Source: Ligilactobacillus murinus DSM 20452 = NBRC 14221 (GTDB lineage: Bacteria > Bacillota > Bacilli > Lactobacillales > Lactobacillaceae). Taken from it: DNA of 64,000 bases. The notes under the pieces are model-generated. The model saw nothing but the letters and a program-made list of their open reading frames with translations. It was not told the DNA's origin and did not search any database. A program made the position numbers and the translations under genes. Shown here piece by piece: positions 1 to 8,266 of this stretch (within the stretch, counting starts at the first letter, position 1; the number at the start of each line of letters is the position of its first letter). Location of the stretch: NCBI RefSeq assembly GCF_001591685.1, contig NZ_BCVJ01000001.1:62001-126000 (forward strand), written 5' to 3'.

Positions 1-976
1 TACTATGCAATAATTTGTTCTCAGATAGACGCATCAAGGAGAGCAGTGTCCCTAAAATAAAGCCAAAGAAGACCGCCGTAACAGTAATGATCAAAGTATA
101 TTCGATCCCCTTAGCAAAATATGTCCAATAGCTCATCATGGTATTGTTCTTGGTAGTAGTTTCCATGTATTTAGCCGCTTCAGGCACATACTTTGTATCA
201 AGTAAATTTTGTTTTTTGATCTGAGCCAATGTTTTATTGGCCGCGGCAACTAAAGTAGGCGAATTTTTTCTAAAGGCGATCGCTGAACCGGTTTGATCAG
301 AATTAACGGAAAAGCCTGGATCAAAGGCTAATAATTGATTATTGTTAGCCACATATGCCTTAGCTGTTGGTTCTTCCATTGCGATCCCGTTGATTTTGCC
401 CGATTGTAGTGCTAAGACTAAGTTATTTAACTTCGAAAGCCCTTTGACAGTCGTACCAGGCATTTGATCTTTGACTAAATTATATTGTAATGACCCATTT
501 TGAGCACCAACTGTTTGTCCCTTGAAATCTGCTAAATTCTTATATTTGCTAGCATCTTTTTTATTGATGACGATGTATTGTTTACCCGAATAATAGATAT
601 CAGAAAAATCCACACTTGCTTTTCTTTCAGGTGTCGGGTTCATTGCCGAGATGATCGCATCAACTTTATTTGTTTCTAGAGCAACTAACAGTGAATCAAA
701 TGACATATTTTTGATCTCAAGTTTTACACCGAGATCTTTTGCCAATTTTTTAGCGATCTCAATATCGATCCCAACATACTCTGTTTTACCATCAACTTTA
801 GCTGTAAATTCATACGGTGGGTAATCAGCACTTAAACCAACCACCAATTTCCCACTTTTTTTGATATCTTCCAAAGAGGTATCCGTCTGATCAGCTTTGA
901 TCGTTAAATTACTAAGTGGTAAAAAAACAGCAAACATCATGACCAGCATTAAAATAAATTGCTTGAGTTTATTCAT
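1..976 (-). CDS. Amino-acid ABC transporter, fused substrate-binding/permease protein (3-prime end beyond window)
   Basis: This protein binds a polar amino acid outside the membrane and passes it through its own permease domain; a separate ATPase would power it. About 325 residues are visible. A hydrophobic signal segment covers roughly residues 5-28. A type-3 periplasmic-binding domain follows, with GKLVVGLSADYPPYEF near its start and VGIDIEIAKKL after it. From about residue 285 the permease begins with a membrane helix (YTLIITVTAVFFGFILG) in the same reading frame. The fused arrangement is common in lactobacilli (GlnP-like). The start is ATG at 976, preceded by an AGGAGCT ribosome site. The gene is cut by the window edge, so the rest of the permease and the partner ATPase are not seen. 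The substrate (glutamine, glutamate or another amino acid) cannot be decided from the sequence. Confidence 0.88.
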   Translation of the reverse strand, partial: MNKLKQFILMLVMMFAVFLPLSNLTIKADQTDTSLEDIKKSGKLVVGLSADYPPYEFTAKVDGKTEYVGIDIEIAKKLAKDLGVKLEIKNMSFDSLLVALETNKVDAIISAMNPTPERKASVDFSDIYYSGKQYIVINKKDASKYKNLADFKGQTVGAQNGSLQYNLVKDQMPGTTVKGLSKLNNLVLALQSGKINGIAMEEPTAKAYVANNNQLLAFDPGFSVNSDQTGSAIAFRKNSPTLVAAANKTLAQIKKQNLLDTKYVPEAAKYMETTTKNNTMMSYWTYFAKGIEYTLIITVTAVFFGFILGTLLSLMRLSENKLLHS

Positions 977-1055
977 TTCCAATAGCTCCTTTTTTTAAAT
1001 TTGTGTGTCGCACCATCTGGCTTGACTCCCACTTCTTATTTTTTAATTTATAGGT

Positions 1056-1084
1056 ATTATACCCCCATAAGATTATTTATGCAA
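1056..1084 (-). promoter_or_regulatory. Promoter of the fused ABC transporter gene
   Basis: On the minus strand a TTGCAT -35 box (1084-1079) and a perfect TATAAT -10 box (1061-1056) are separated by 17 bases. They lie about 80 bases upstream of the ATG at 976. No operator was recognised. Confidence 0.65.
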
Positions 1085-1198
1085 TAAATAATCACAAAAA
1101 GTTGTTTTTATACAAAAAAATACTGAATATATCTAATTTGAAATCTAGTCAAAGACCTGTTATCCTTGGGGTAAACAAGTTAAAGTAAGGTGATATAC

Positions 1199-1336
1199 GT
1201 GGGTCTTAAGATCAATCAAACCAATAAACTCGAAGATCTCTTCAGTAAATTTGCGATCGAGCCTGAAAAAAAAGCCAAGCGCGAAGAAAAAGAAAGTACT
1301 GATCCTAAAAAAGAGGATAAGGATAAGAAAAAATAA
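1199..1336 (+). CDS. Small charged protein, SPJ_0845-like family
   Basis: This is a 45-residue protein that begins with GTG at 1199, behind an AAGGTGA ribosome site. The N-terminal half is MGLKINQTNKLEDLFSKFAI. The C-terminal half is almost entirely Lys, Glu and Asp (for example DPKKEDKDKKK). The pattern of a short LEDLFSKFA-like helix followed by a charged tail resembles the SPJ_0845 family of small Streptococcus and Lactobacillus proteins, whose function is unknown. That resemblance is from memory and was not searched. It is one of few plus-strand genes here and has its own perfect terminator. The longer ORF antisense to it (1160-1387) is rejected. Confidence 0.7.
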   Translation: MGLKINQTNKLEDLFSKFAIEPEKKAKREEKESTDPKKEDKDKKK

Positions 1337-1376
1337 TGAGAATGCCAGTGAAGTTTTCGTTCCTGGCATTCTCATT
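1335..1376. terminator. Bidirectional terminator between convergent genes
   Basis: A perfect 14-bp stem (1335-1348 with 1363-1376) with a 14-base loop lies between the small plus-strand gene and the minus-strand MazG-like gene. Short T- and A-rich flanks suit both directions. Confidence 0.8.
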
Positions 1377-1386
1377 ATTTGTATCA

Positions 1387-1686
1387 TTATGCATTCGGGG
1401 TGAATCCATTTGGATAACGTCGATTCAAGGTGTCGATATTCTTTTGCGCGACCTCATCAAAAGGAATATCTGCCCATTGAGCGATCTGAGATAGATACCA
1501 CAAAACATCTCCCATCTCAGCCACTAATTTCTCGCGGTCAAGATCTTTACCCTTAAATGTATAATCTTTCACGAGATCGATCAATTGTCCACTTTCACCA
1601 GCTAAACCTAAAGCACAATTGGTCAAAACCTGTTCATTTCCATAGAGAGTTCGATTTGCTGCTACTTGGTATTCATTAAATTCCAT
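1387..1686 (-). CDS. MazG-like nucleotide pyrophosphohydrolase family protein
   Basis: This 99-residue all-helical protein resembles the MazG/NTP-pyrophosphatase superfamily, which cleaves (d)NTPs to NMP and pyrophosphate. The visible core is GLAGESGQL (residues 28-36) followed by EMGDVLWYLSQIAQW (from 57). E31 and the E57/D60 pair fit the metal-binding pattern. The usual second glutamate of the first ExxE motif is glutamine (Q34), so activity may be altered. The start was placed at the ATG at 1686, which shares one base with the engB stop codon (TAATG); this implies translational coupling. The reading frame is open 11 codons further upstream, but those codons lie inside engB. Confidence 0.75.
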   Translation of the reverse strand: MEFNEYQVAANRTLYGNEQVLTNCALGLAGESGQLIDLVKDYTFKGKDLDREKLVAEMGDVLWYLSQIAQWADIPFDEVAQKNIDTLNRRYPNGFTPNA

Positions 1687-2279
1687 TATTTTGCCCCCAT
1701 TGTATGTGCATCGATCCATTCCCAGATCTGCTCTTTACCTGTTTTAGTAACTGCTGAAAATAAAATGACTTTATCTTCTTTACGTAGACGTAATTTTTTG
1801 CGAATGATGCTTTCACTCTTATTCCACTTACCACGAGCAATTTTATCGATCTTAGTTCCAACGACCAAGATCGGCAAGTTGTAATAATGTAAAAATTCGA
1901 TCATTTGGCAATCAAGCTCGGTCGGTTCATGCCGCGCATCGACTAATGAGATCACACCCCGCAATTCTTGCCGTGTTTCAAAATATGTTTCGATCATTTT
2001 TCCCCATTTTTCTCGATCTTTTTTCGAAACTTTTGCATAACCATAACCTGGCACATCAACAAAATATAACTCATCTTCAATATTGTAAAAGTTCAAAGTT
2101 TGTGTCTTACCTGGTTGGCTAGATGTCCGGGCGTAATTTTTACGATTGATCAAGGTGTTGATCAGTGATGATTTCCCCACATTGGAGCGCCCTGACAAGG
2201 CGATCTCAGGGTACCCTTCTGCTGGATACTGTTCTGGTCGGACTGCACTGATCGTCAGCTCAACATTATGTACGTCCAT
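1686..2279 (-). CDS. engB: Ribosome biogenesis GTP-binding protein EngB/YsxC
   Basis: This 197-residue TRAFAC-class GTPase is needed for late assembly of the 50S ribosomal subunit. The P-loop GRSNVGKSS is at residues 30-38. The conserved [14 protein letters not shown] switch region follows, and the G3 motif [10 protein letters not shown] starts near 76. The G4 motif is GTKIDK (about 142) and the G5 region is [10 protein letters not shown]. The length is typical of the family. It overlaps the MazG-like gene by one base. A GGAGGTAG ribosome site lies before the ATG. Confidence 0.96.
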   Translation of the reverse strand: MDVHNVELTISAVRPEQYPAEGYPEIALSGRSNVGKSSLINTLINRKNYARTSSQPGKTQTLNFYNIEDELYFVDVPGYGYAKVSKKDREKWGKMIETYFETRQELRGVISLVDARHEPTELDCQMIEFLHYYNLPILVVGTKIDKIARGKWNKSESIIRKKLRLRKEDKVILFSAVTKTGKEQIWEWIDAHTMGAK

Positions 2280-2357
2280 ATAAATCTGCTACCTCCGTTA
2301 AATTCATTTATGTCTAATTCTATCACAAAATCCACATCTACGTGTACTTAAAAAGAA

Positions 2358-2386
2358 ACGCCCCATGATCCGCAGATCTGGGGCGT
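2358..2386 (-). terminator. Terminator of the yceD-rpmF unit
   Basis: An 8-bp GC-rich stem (2358-2365 with 2379-2386) follows rpmF in the minus direction. The transcript continues into UUUCUUUUU. Confidence 0.75.
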
Positions 2387-2439
2387 GAACTTTGAGAAAA
2401 AACGATAGGGCCATGGTCCCATATCATCATTTGACAAAA

Positions 2440-2616
2440 TTATTTTGTTTTTACAACTTCTTTGTCACCGTAGAAACCGCAAGCTGGGCAAACGTGGTGT
2501 GACTTTCTCAATTCACCACAGTTAGGGCAAGCGCTCATGCCAGGTACTGACAATTTGTAGTGTGTACGACGTAATCTCTTACGTGTTTTAGATGTTTTAC
2601 GTGCTGGTACAGCCAT
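2440..2616 (-). CDS. rpmF: 50S ribosomal protein L32
   Basis: This 58-residue basic protein starts [20 protein letters not shown] and has two CxxC pairs (CPNC and CPAC) that make the zinc ribbon of the C+ form of L32. It is a structural protein of the 50S subunit. The ATG at 2616 follows a GGAGGTGTT ribosome site. It lies 74 bases after the DUF177 gene yceD, an order conserved across Firmicutes and many other bacteria. The zinc-binding form implies no zinc-starvation substitute here. Confidence 0.97.
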   Translation of the reverse strand: MAVPARKTSKTRKRLRRTHYKLSVPGMSACPNCGELRKSHHVCPACGFYGDKEVVKTK

Positions 2617-2690
2617 CGAGAAACACCTCCTTCAAAATTTTAAAAATATCCAACAAAAAGAATTTTACTTGTTATTCATCACTTTTGCAA

Positions 2691-3239
2691 CTAATCTTTA
2701 GCATTTTCGAAAAAATCCTTGAGTTTAGCCAAACGTGGATCAACACCATCTTCATCTTTTTGCATTTTCTTTAACTCACCTTCACTGACAACGTTCCAAT
2801 CGCCACCGTTAGGCATTGTCGCATCATCTTGTTGTTCGGCTTTTGTTAAAACCTGCATCGGAATTTGTAACAAAATATTGTCTTCGATCACACTATTGAG
2901 ATCTAAAATGTCATTTTCTAAAACGATCACAACATCTGTATCCTCAAACCGTGAAAGATCACGCTCATGATGACTGACATAATGTTCCGTAAATTCAAAC
3001 TCTAAGTCAACTTCAGCTGGTTCAAGTGAACGCGTTGAAGGTAATGTGACTGTCGTTTTAACTTTGGCATAGCCTAAGACACCTAATTCATCAACGGAAA
3101 AGACACCCTTGACCAATACCGGGGAAACATCCAGAATCTCTGGACGCCGTTTTGTTAAAGAAGCTTTAAGATCTAAAGTCTCTTCAAACATCAACGGCTC
3201 ATCAGCAGTTTGGCGCAACTCATTTAATGACCATTTCAT
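2691..3239 (-). CDS. yceD: DUF177 (YceD-family) protein
   Basis: This 182-residue acidic protein belongs to the YceD/DUF177 family, linked in other bacteria to 23S rRNA accumulation and L32 synthesis. It starts MKWSLNELRQ and carries the family signature GVFSVDELGVLGYAKVK near residues 64-81. The C-terminal region (VDPRLAKLKDFF) is typical too; that segment usually precedes the rpmF gene. It is the first gene of the yceD-rpmF unit behind a consensus promoter. The biochemical role of the family is still poorly defined. Confidence 0.88.
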   Translation of the reverse strand: MKWSLNELRQTADEPLMFEETLDLKASLTKRRPEILDVSPVLVKGVFSVDELGVLGYAKVKTTVTLPSTRSLEPAEVDLEFEFTEHYVSHHERDLSRFEDTDVVIVLENDILDLNSVIEDNILLQIPMQVLTKAEQQDDATMPNGGDWNVVSEGELKKMQKDEDGVDPRLAKLKDFFENAKD

Positions 3240-3268
3240 GCTATATTCCTCCTAATGCAACAAAATTG

Positions 3269-3297
3269 ATTATACTTGCTTTAAAAAGCTTTGTCAA
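3269..3297 (-). promoter_or_regulatory. Consensus sigma-A promoter of yceD-rpmF
   Basis: The minus strand carries a perfect TTGACA (3297-3292), a 17-base spacer and a perfect TATAAT (3274-3269), about 30 bases before yceD. It is the only fully consensus promoter I noticed in the window and it separates rpmF expression from the upstream yqe operon. Confidence 0.88.
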
Positions 3298-3318
3298 TGC
3301 TTTTTCCTTGACACCTAT

Positions 3319-4464
3319 TTAAAAAATGCGTATTGGCGCTCTTTTTAGATCCTGTTCTAGCTGATTTTGAAGCTGGTAAATTTTCCCAGCACGATAGTCA
3401 ACGCGATAAATCGCATTTTTATCATCCTTAGAAACTTTAGCAATTATCTGATATGCACTCGTCTTCTTAGCTCGACGCAATACCTGTTGCCCCTTGGCAT
3501 TAAAGCCTAAAAGACGCATATATGGAGCTTGGTCATACTCTTTGAGCTCAGCAGGGGTTAGATCTAATAGTAAGGCACAGGCTAAGCGTGACAAACGCGT
3601 ATATGTGAAACGCTTGGTCTTGACTGCTTTTAGCCATTGATCAAAATCAGCTGTGCTCGGTAACCGTTCCATTTGCTCTTTTAAGCGATATTCGATTCCT
3701 TCAGCCATTCCGTAGATCTCACTTAATCGTGCTGGCGTAGTTGACAGCAATTTATACTTTAAATATGGAAAAAAATCATCCCACGTCAGTAAGTTTTGCG
3801 TTTTTAGTGTCTTTAACGTAGCCGCAGGGACATAAGCGCTCAGTTTCGCTAAATTTCCCGCTAGATAATGCTGTCTGATCGCAGTCGCACTAGCGATCGT
3901 TCCAGCTTTTAAACTTATTTCATGATAATTTGCATTTTTGCGCTGGATCGGATTCAAGCACAAAGGCTCGCCCAACTTTAAATTTGCTTTAGCATACGCC
4001 AGCCCTAAAAGATCATTTGGCTGATCGACGTTATGGCCGATCTTAGCAGCAACTGCTTTTTGAAATGTTGCCGCATAAGATTCATTATATGTTTTAAAAT
4101 CACCGTGTGCACTTTGGACTAAGCGCGCATACGCGGTAAAATCATATTCTGCATGCTCAGCCCCAAAAAATAGATCTGTCACGCCTAATGAGGCTAGGAT
4201 CGAGACCCCATTAAAAGCAAAACGATCCGCTGGTTGAACACAGGCCAAAACCGGCATCTCGACCACAAGATCAGCTCCATTAGCTAGAGCTTGTTGGGCC
4301 CGCGTCCACTTGTCAAAGCTAGCTGGTTCGCCCCGTTGCAAAAAATTTCCACTCATCGCTACCACTAAAGGTGCATCGGGGAACTTTTTTTTGACTTCCT
4401 TTATCTGGTAAAGATGTCCATTATGAAATGGATTATATTCAGCAATAATTCCCGCAACTGGCAT
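3319..4464 (-). CDS. tmcAL: tRNA(Met) cytidine acetate ligase TmcAL
   Basis: TmcAL (formerly YlbM) activates acetate with ATP and makes N4-acetylcytidine at the wobble position of elongator tRNA-Met. The 381-residue protein opens with GIIAEYNPFHNGHLYQI, the nucleotidyltransferase HxGH-type motif (HNGH at 14-17). VVAMSGNFLQRGEPA follows, the usual second block. It sits 15 bases after the methyltransferase gene yqeM and just before yceD-rpmF, matching the Bacillus ylbM-ylbN-rpmF order. Family length is about 380-400, so the gene is complete. Confidence 0.93.
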   Translation of the reverse strand: MPVAGIIAEYNPFHNGHLYQIKEVKKKFPDAPLVVAMSGNFLQRGEPASFDKWTRAQQALANGADLVVEMPVLACVQPADRFAFNGVSILASLGVTDLFFGAEHAEYDFTAYARLVQSAHGDFKTYNESYAATFQKAVAAKIGHNVDQPNDLLGLAYAKANLKLGEPLCLNPIQRKNANYHEISLKAGTIASATAIRQHYLAGNLAKLSAYVPAATLKTLKTQNLLTWDDFFPYLKYKLLSTTPARLSEIYGMAEGIEYRLKEQMERLPSTADFDQWLKAVKTKRFTYTRLSRLACALLLDLTPAELKEYDQAPYMRLLGFNAKGQQVLRRAKKTSAYQIIAKVSKDDKNAIYRVDYRAGKIYQLQNQLEQDLKRAPIRIF

Positions 4465-4478
4465 GTTTATCCCCCTAT

Positions 4479-5213
4479 TTACTTATGGCAACTAAAAAAC
4501 CACCGCGTCGTTTCTAAAGTAAGCTCACTCTTACCAAAGTCAGCACTTACCGTGATATCCTTGAATCCCGCTTGGGTCAATAGCCGCTGGTAAACTTCTA
4601 ATTCATAAGTTCGTTCATGATGGATCTCACTGACTCTTTCATAACTCGCCAGTGCCTCATTCCAAACAAAAAAGGTCAATTCATGGACCGCACTATGCTC
4701 AAATTCATCAGCAAAACTACTCCAGATAAAGGCTTGATCTTCAGTAGTATAGTTATACATGTAGCCTGGATAGACCTCATCAGTTTGATAAGGTGTGATC
4801 ACATCAAAAATAAATTTTCCATTATTTTCTAGATGTTGATAAACTTCTTTAAAAGCTTGAAGTACTTGAGCTCCATCTTGTAAGTAACAAAATGAGTCCG
4901 CAAAACAAGTCACCGCACTATACTGGCCTAGTTCGCTCAAGTCTAACATATTTCCTTGCATAAATGGGATCGCTAAATTGGCTTCCCTAGCATGCATTTC
5001 AGCTAAAGCTAGCATTTCTTCTGATAGATCGACTCCTGAAACTTGATAACCATTTTGAGCCAACATGACCGCTAAACGTCCGGCACCACAGGCTAGATCT
5101 AATATCTGCCCCGTAGTCTTAGGAAGCTCTTGTTCAACAAAATCTAACCATTGATCATACATCGTCGGTTCCATTAGCTCGTCATAGAGCTTGGCAAAAC
5201 TCGAATAGATCAT
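4479..5213 (-). CDS. yqeM: Class I SAM-dependent methyltransferase YqeM
   Basis: This 244-residue protein has the Rossmann methyltransferase fold. Motif I is ILDLACGAGRLAVML at about 42-56, with the acidic GVDLSEEML loop after it and a downstream QYSAVTCFADSFCYL block. The substrate is unknown; the family is always found in the yqe cluster. The start was set at the ATG at 5213 (MIYSSFAKLYDELM), one base after the rsfS stop codon. A longer in-frame start at 5243 would overlap rsfS and adds a non-conserved tail. Confidence 0.88.
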   Translation of the reverse strand: MIYSSFAKLYDELMEPTMYDQWLDFVEQELPKTTGQILDLACGAGRLAVMLAQNGYQVSGVDLSEEMLALAEMHAREANLAIPFMQGNMLDLSELGQYSAVTCFADSFCYLQDGAQVLQAFKEVYQHLENNGKFIFDVITPYQTDEVYPGYMYNYTTEDQAFIWSSFADEFEHSAVHELTFFVWNEALASYERVSEIHHERTYELEVYQRLLTQAGFKDITVSADFGKSELTLETTRWFFSCHK

Positions 5214-5214
5214 C

Positions 5215-5571
5215 TTAGTCTTTGACCCATTCTTCGATATCAACTAATGGTGCATCAGACCATAACTTTTCTAAGTTATAGAATTGCCGTGTTTCTTCTT
5301 TAAAGACATGCACGATCACATCCCCTAGATCAAGTAAGATCCAGTTAGCGCCATCTTTGCCTTCAACACTTTTGATATCTTCATTTGCTTCATGAACTTT
5401 TTCAACGATCGCTTCAGTTACAGCTTTGACTTGTCTTTCAGAACCGGCTTGCATGATCACAAAATAATCAGCTAATAAACTGATATTTTGGACATCTAAA
5501 GCAACGATATCTTCTGCACGCTTGCTATCTGCAGCGCGAACAACTAATTCTAATAATTCTTGACTGTTCAT
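5215..5571 (-). CDS. rsfS: Ribosomal silencing factor RsfS
   Basis: RsfS binds ribosomal protein L14 and blocks joining of the 30S and 50S subunits when nutrients are short. The 118-residue protein shows the family core ALDVQNISLLADYFVIMQ near residues 24-41, and later GANWILLDLGDVIVHVF (about 85-101). The length is typical. It lies between yqeK and yqeM in a tight operon. AGGAGG sits before the ATG. Confidence 0.95.
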   Translation of the reverse strand: MNSQELLELVVRAADSKRAEDIVALDVQNISLLADYFVIMQAGSERQVKAVTEAIVEKVHEANEDIKSVEGKDGANWILLDLGDVIVHVFKEETRQFYNLEKLWSDAPLVDIEEWVKD

Positions 5572-5589
5572 ATAGTCCTCCTAAATAGG

Positions 5590-6186
5590 CTACGATGCGA
5601 CATATGCATTATATGTCAAGATCGCAGCGGGATAAATTGTTTTATTATTATTCATCAAATATAGCAATGTATGCTTAGTTTCAAACTCAACTGCTGCACG
5701 TAGACTTTCAGCAGCTAGCTGACGTGCTTGGTCGACCCCTGGAAAATCACGGCCTGGTTCGATATAATCAGCTACATACACGATCTGATCTAACGTTGTC
5801 ATTTCTTTAGCGCCCACTGTATGGCGTCGGACTGCATTTAAGATCTCTTCATCGGTGATCTTTAATTCTTTTTTGATGATCTCAGCGCCTACAACTCCAT
5901 GCCAGATAAAATTGTTCCAATTTAGTAAGTCTTGTTCTAATCCAGTTTGAACGATCAGCGCTTTAAACTCTGCTTCGCTACGTTCTTTAGCATAATCATG
6001 GACTAGCGCTGCCACACTAGCTTTTTCAAGCTCATAATCGTTAGCTCGGGCTAATTCTAACGCAGCTTGTTCGACCCCTAAAATGTGTTTAAACCGTTTT
6101 TCACTGACCTGTTCTTTGACTTTAGCGATCAGCTCTTTACGTGAACCAGCGTAATAATGTTTTTGGTATTCAACTGTTTGTGTCAT
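5590..6186 (-). CDS. yqeK: HD-domain phosphohydrolase YqeK
   Basis: This 198-residue HD-superfamily enzyme belongs to the YqeK family, for which symmetrical Ap4A hydrolase activity has been reported. The metal-binding HD motif is in AALVHDYAKE. An upstream histidine in RFKHILGVEQAA and the NFIWHGVVGAEI and RRHTVGAKEMT blocks supply the other ligands. The start was set at ATG 6186 (MTQTVEYQKHYY), which overlaps the 3-prime end of nadD by 17 bases. The frame is open 13 codons further upstream, deeper inside nadD, but no site supports that start. Confidence 0.9.
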   Translation of the reverse strand: MTQTVEYQKHYYAGSRKELIAKVKEQVSEKRFKHILGVEQAALELARANDYELEKASVAALVHDYAKERSEAEFKALIVQTGLEQDLLNWNNFIWHGVVGAEIIKKELKITDEEILNAVRRHTVGAKEMTTLDQIVYVADYIEPGRDFPGVDQARQLAAESLRAAVEFETKHTLLYLMNNNKTIYPAAILTYNAYVAS

Positions 6187-6811
6187 GATAAAGACCTTCT
6201 TGTTTGATATAATTTTCCACTTCACTTGTTACCAAGTACTTGATCGAGCGTCCTTGTTGTACTTTTTCACGGATCATCGATGAACTGATATCGATCCGCG
6301 GAACATCGACCCAGATCAAAGGGTAGTCACTTTTTTTGGCGTAGCCTTTGCGTTCTACACTAACAAATTGGATCATTTTGACCAATTCATCGACCTTATA
6401 CCATTTAGGCAAATACTCGACCATATCCCCTCCAATGATAAAATAAAAATCAGCATTGGGATATAGCTTCTTTAGCTCCTGGACAGTATCGTAAGTGTAG
6501 CTGACCCCACCACGTCTGATCTCAATATCTTCGAGTTGAAATTTAGGCTCAGAAGCAATACTCATTTCGACCATGTGCACACGATATTTGGCAGCGATCG
6601 CAGCTTTTTGATCAATGTGTGGGGGCAAATTATCTGGCATAAATAATACTTTATCTAGATCAAGTTGCTCTTGCACCTGCTTAGCCATGATCAAATGGCC
6701 TAAATGAGGTGGATTAAAGGTCCCACCCATGATCCCGATCCGTTCACGGCTATCAGCTTTTATAGGTTGAACTTGGACTTTAGAAGCCACCGTTGTTTCG
6801 GTCTTTAGCAT
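6170..6811 (-). CDS. nadD: Nicotinate-nucleotide adenylyltransferase NadD
   Basis: NadD makes nicotinic acid adenine dinucleotide from NaMN and ATP, the penultimate step of NAD synthesis. The 213-residue protein has GIMGGTFNPPHLGHLIMA, containing the HxGH motif, at about residues 26-43, and the closing ISSSMIRE motif. An unusual extension of about 25 residues precedes the conserved core. The ATG at 6811 is chosen because AAGAGGTGG lies 7 bases before it; the alternative at 6820 is a GTG inside that ribosome site. It overlaps yqeK. Confidence 0.93.
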   Translation of the reverse strand: MLKTETTVASKVQVQPIKADSRERIGIMGGTFNPPHLGHLIMAKQVQEQLDLDKVLFMPDNLPPHIDQKAAIAAKYRVHMVEMSIASEPKFQLEDIEIRRGGVSYTYDTVQELKKLYPNADFYFIIGGDMVEYLPKWYKVDELVKMIQFVSVERKGYAKKSDYPLIWVDVPRIDISSSMIREKVQQGRSIKYLVTSEVENYIKQEGLYHDTNS

Positions 6812-6823
6812 CTTACCCACCTC

Positions 6824-7135
6824 TTAGAGTTTAGTAACTTCAAGTGAATATGAACGATTATCACGTCTATCTGCTTGTTTGAACAATACTAAAACATGAC
6901 CGATCTTTTGAACGACTTGGATATCGGTATTGTCTTCGATAAACTCGATCACTTCTTCATCTTCGACTAACGCATTTTGTAAGATATTTACCTTAAATAA
7001 TTCACGTTTTTCAATGGCATCTTCGATCTGAGCAAGCCAGTTAGCACTCAAACCTTCCTTACCCACTTGAAATAACGGACGCATTCCGTGTGCTTGAGCA
7101 CGTAGATAGCGTTTTTGTTTACCCTTAAGTTTCAT
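6824..7135 (-). CDS. yhbY: YhbY-family RNA-binding protein (CRM domain)
   Basis: This 103-residue protein is a single CRM domain, which binds pre-50S ribosomal particles. The start MKLKGKQKRYLRAQAH and the GLSANWLAQIEDAI block followed by LFKVNILQNA are characteristic. The last 12 residues (RSYSLEVTKL) extend past the usual CRM end. It lies 15 bases after yqeH and 12 before nadD in the operon. Confidence 0.92.
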   Translation of the reverse strand: MKLKGKQKRYLRAQAHGMRPLFQVGKEGLSANWLAQIEDAIEKRELFKVNILQNALVEDEEVIEFIEDNTDIQVVQKIGHVLVLFKQADRRDNRSYSLEVTKL

Positions 7136-7150
7136 ATTCTAATTCCTCTC

Positions 7151-8266
7151 TTAAACCATCGCTCTTCTTAAAATAACAGCTACTCCTTCAGGGGCCCAGC
7201 CTGCAACGACACTATTAGCTTTAACTGTGACCCAACCTAAGCCTGCAAAAACAAGATCACTTTTTTCGGTCGTTTTAAATTCAAAACGCACTAGCTTTGG
7301 AAAATCTTTCATTTCTTCAGCTGTCGGTGGGGTCAATAACGTACCTGCATGTTTAGCATAAAATTCAGTCGCCTTTTCAGTCTTAGTCCGATGGAGCATT
7401 AAATTATTATCGGTATAAACGATCACACCTTGCTTTCCCCCAGAGATATAATCAAAACGAGCTAAAGCGCCAAAAAAGAGAGTTTGGCCTTCGTTTAACT
7501 GATACACTTTAGGCTTGATCTCTTTTTGAGGTGCAGCTAATCGCAAAGCCTTAGGCGATAAATAATGTGCCATTTGATGCTTATGGATGATCCCTGGAGT
7601 ATCGATCAAGAAATGACCGTCGCCAAATGGGATCTCGATCCGATCAAGGGTTGTTCCAGGAAAACGCGAAGTCGTGATCAAGTCTTTGACCCCTGTCGTT
7701 TGGTTGATGATCCGATTGATCAAAGTCGATTTTCCTACATTAGTGACCCCAACAACATATACATCACGACCTTCACGATATTTGTCGATCAATTCTAACA
7801 GATCTTCGAGGTCTTTTCCACGTTTGGCACTAGTCAAAGCCACATCGACCGGACGAAGCCCCTGTTTGTTAGCTTCTTGGCGCATCCAATCTTTGATCTT
7901 GGAACGCTTCAATGAATGTGGTAAAAGATCTTCTTTATTACCAACTAATAAAACGGGGTTATCCCCTACAAAGCGGTGTAATCCAGGAATAAGCGAACCG
8001 TTAAAATCGAAGATATCGACAACATTGACGATCAAAGCATCCGTTTGACCGATCTGATTTAACAAACGCAAAAAGTCATCATCAGTTAAAGAAACGTCAG
8101 CTACCTCATTGTAGTGGCGTAATCTAAAGCACCGTTGACAATAAAGCTCATTATTTTCTAAGCCTTTTTGGATCGCTGCTCGTGGAGTATAACCAGGTTC
8201 AGTTTTATCTTCAGATTGGATCTTAGCCCCACAACCGATACAGTATAATTCTTCATTTTCAGTCAT
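7151..8266 (-). CDS. yqeH: Ribosome biogenesis GTPase YqeH
   Basis: YqeH is a circularly permuted GTPase needed for 30S assembly. The 371-residue protein starts with a zinc finger (CIGCGAKI and later CQRCFRLRHYNEV). The G motifs come in permuted order: G4 NKEDLLP, G5 TSAKRGK, then G1 GVTNVGKSTLINRI near residue 175 and G3 DTPGI. A C-terminal RNA-binding-like domain follows. It overlaps yqeG by 8 bases, so the two are translated together. Confidence 0.95.
   Translation of the reverse strand: MTENEELYCIGCGAKIQSEDKTEPGYTPRAAIQKGLENNELYCQRCFRLRHYNEVADVSLTDDDFLRLLNQIGQTDALIVNVVDIFDFNGSLIPGLHRFVGDNPVLLVGNKEDLLPHSLKRSKIKDWMRQEANKQGLRPVDVALTSAKRGKDLEDLLELIDKYREGRDVYVVGVTNVGKSTLINRIINQTTGVKDLITTSRFPGTTLDRIEIPFGDGHFLIDTPGIIHKHQMAHYLSPKALRLAAPQKEIKPKVYQLNEGQTLFFGALARFDYISGGKQGVIVYTDNNLMLHRTKTEKATEFYAKHAGTLLTPPTAEEMKDFPKLVRFEFKTTEKSDLVFAGLGWVTVKANSVVAGWAPEGVAVILRRAMV

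Noticed and set aside
1160-1387. 75-residue minus-strand ORF rich in Phe and Leu
   Set aside because: It is antisense to the small charged gene (its Lys codons read as Phe) and runs through the terminator.
2405-2426. Palindrome with GGGCC-ATGG-TCCC core
   Set aside because: It is imperfect, lies between the rpmF stop codon and the terminator, and has no further support as an operator.
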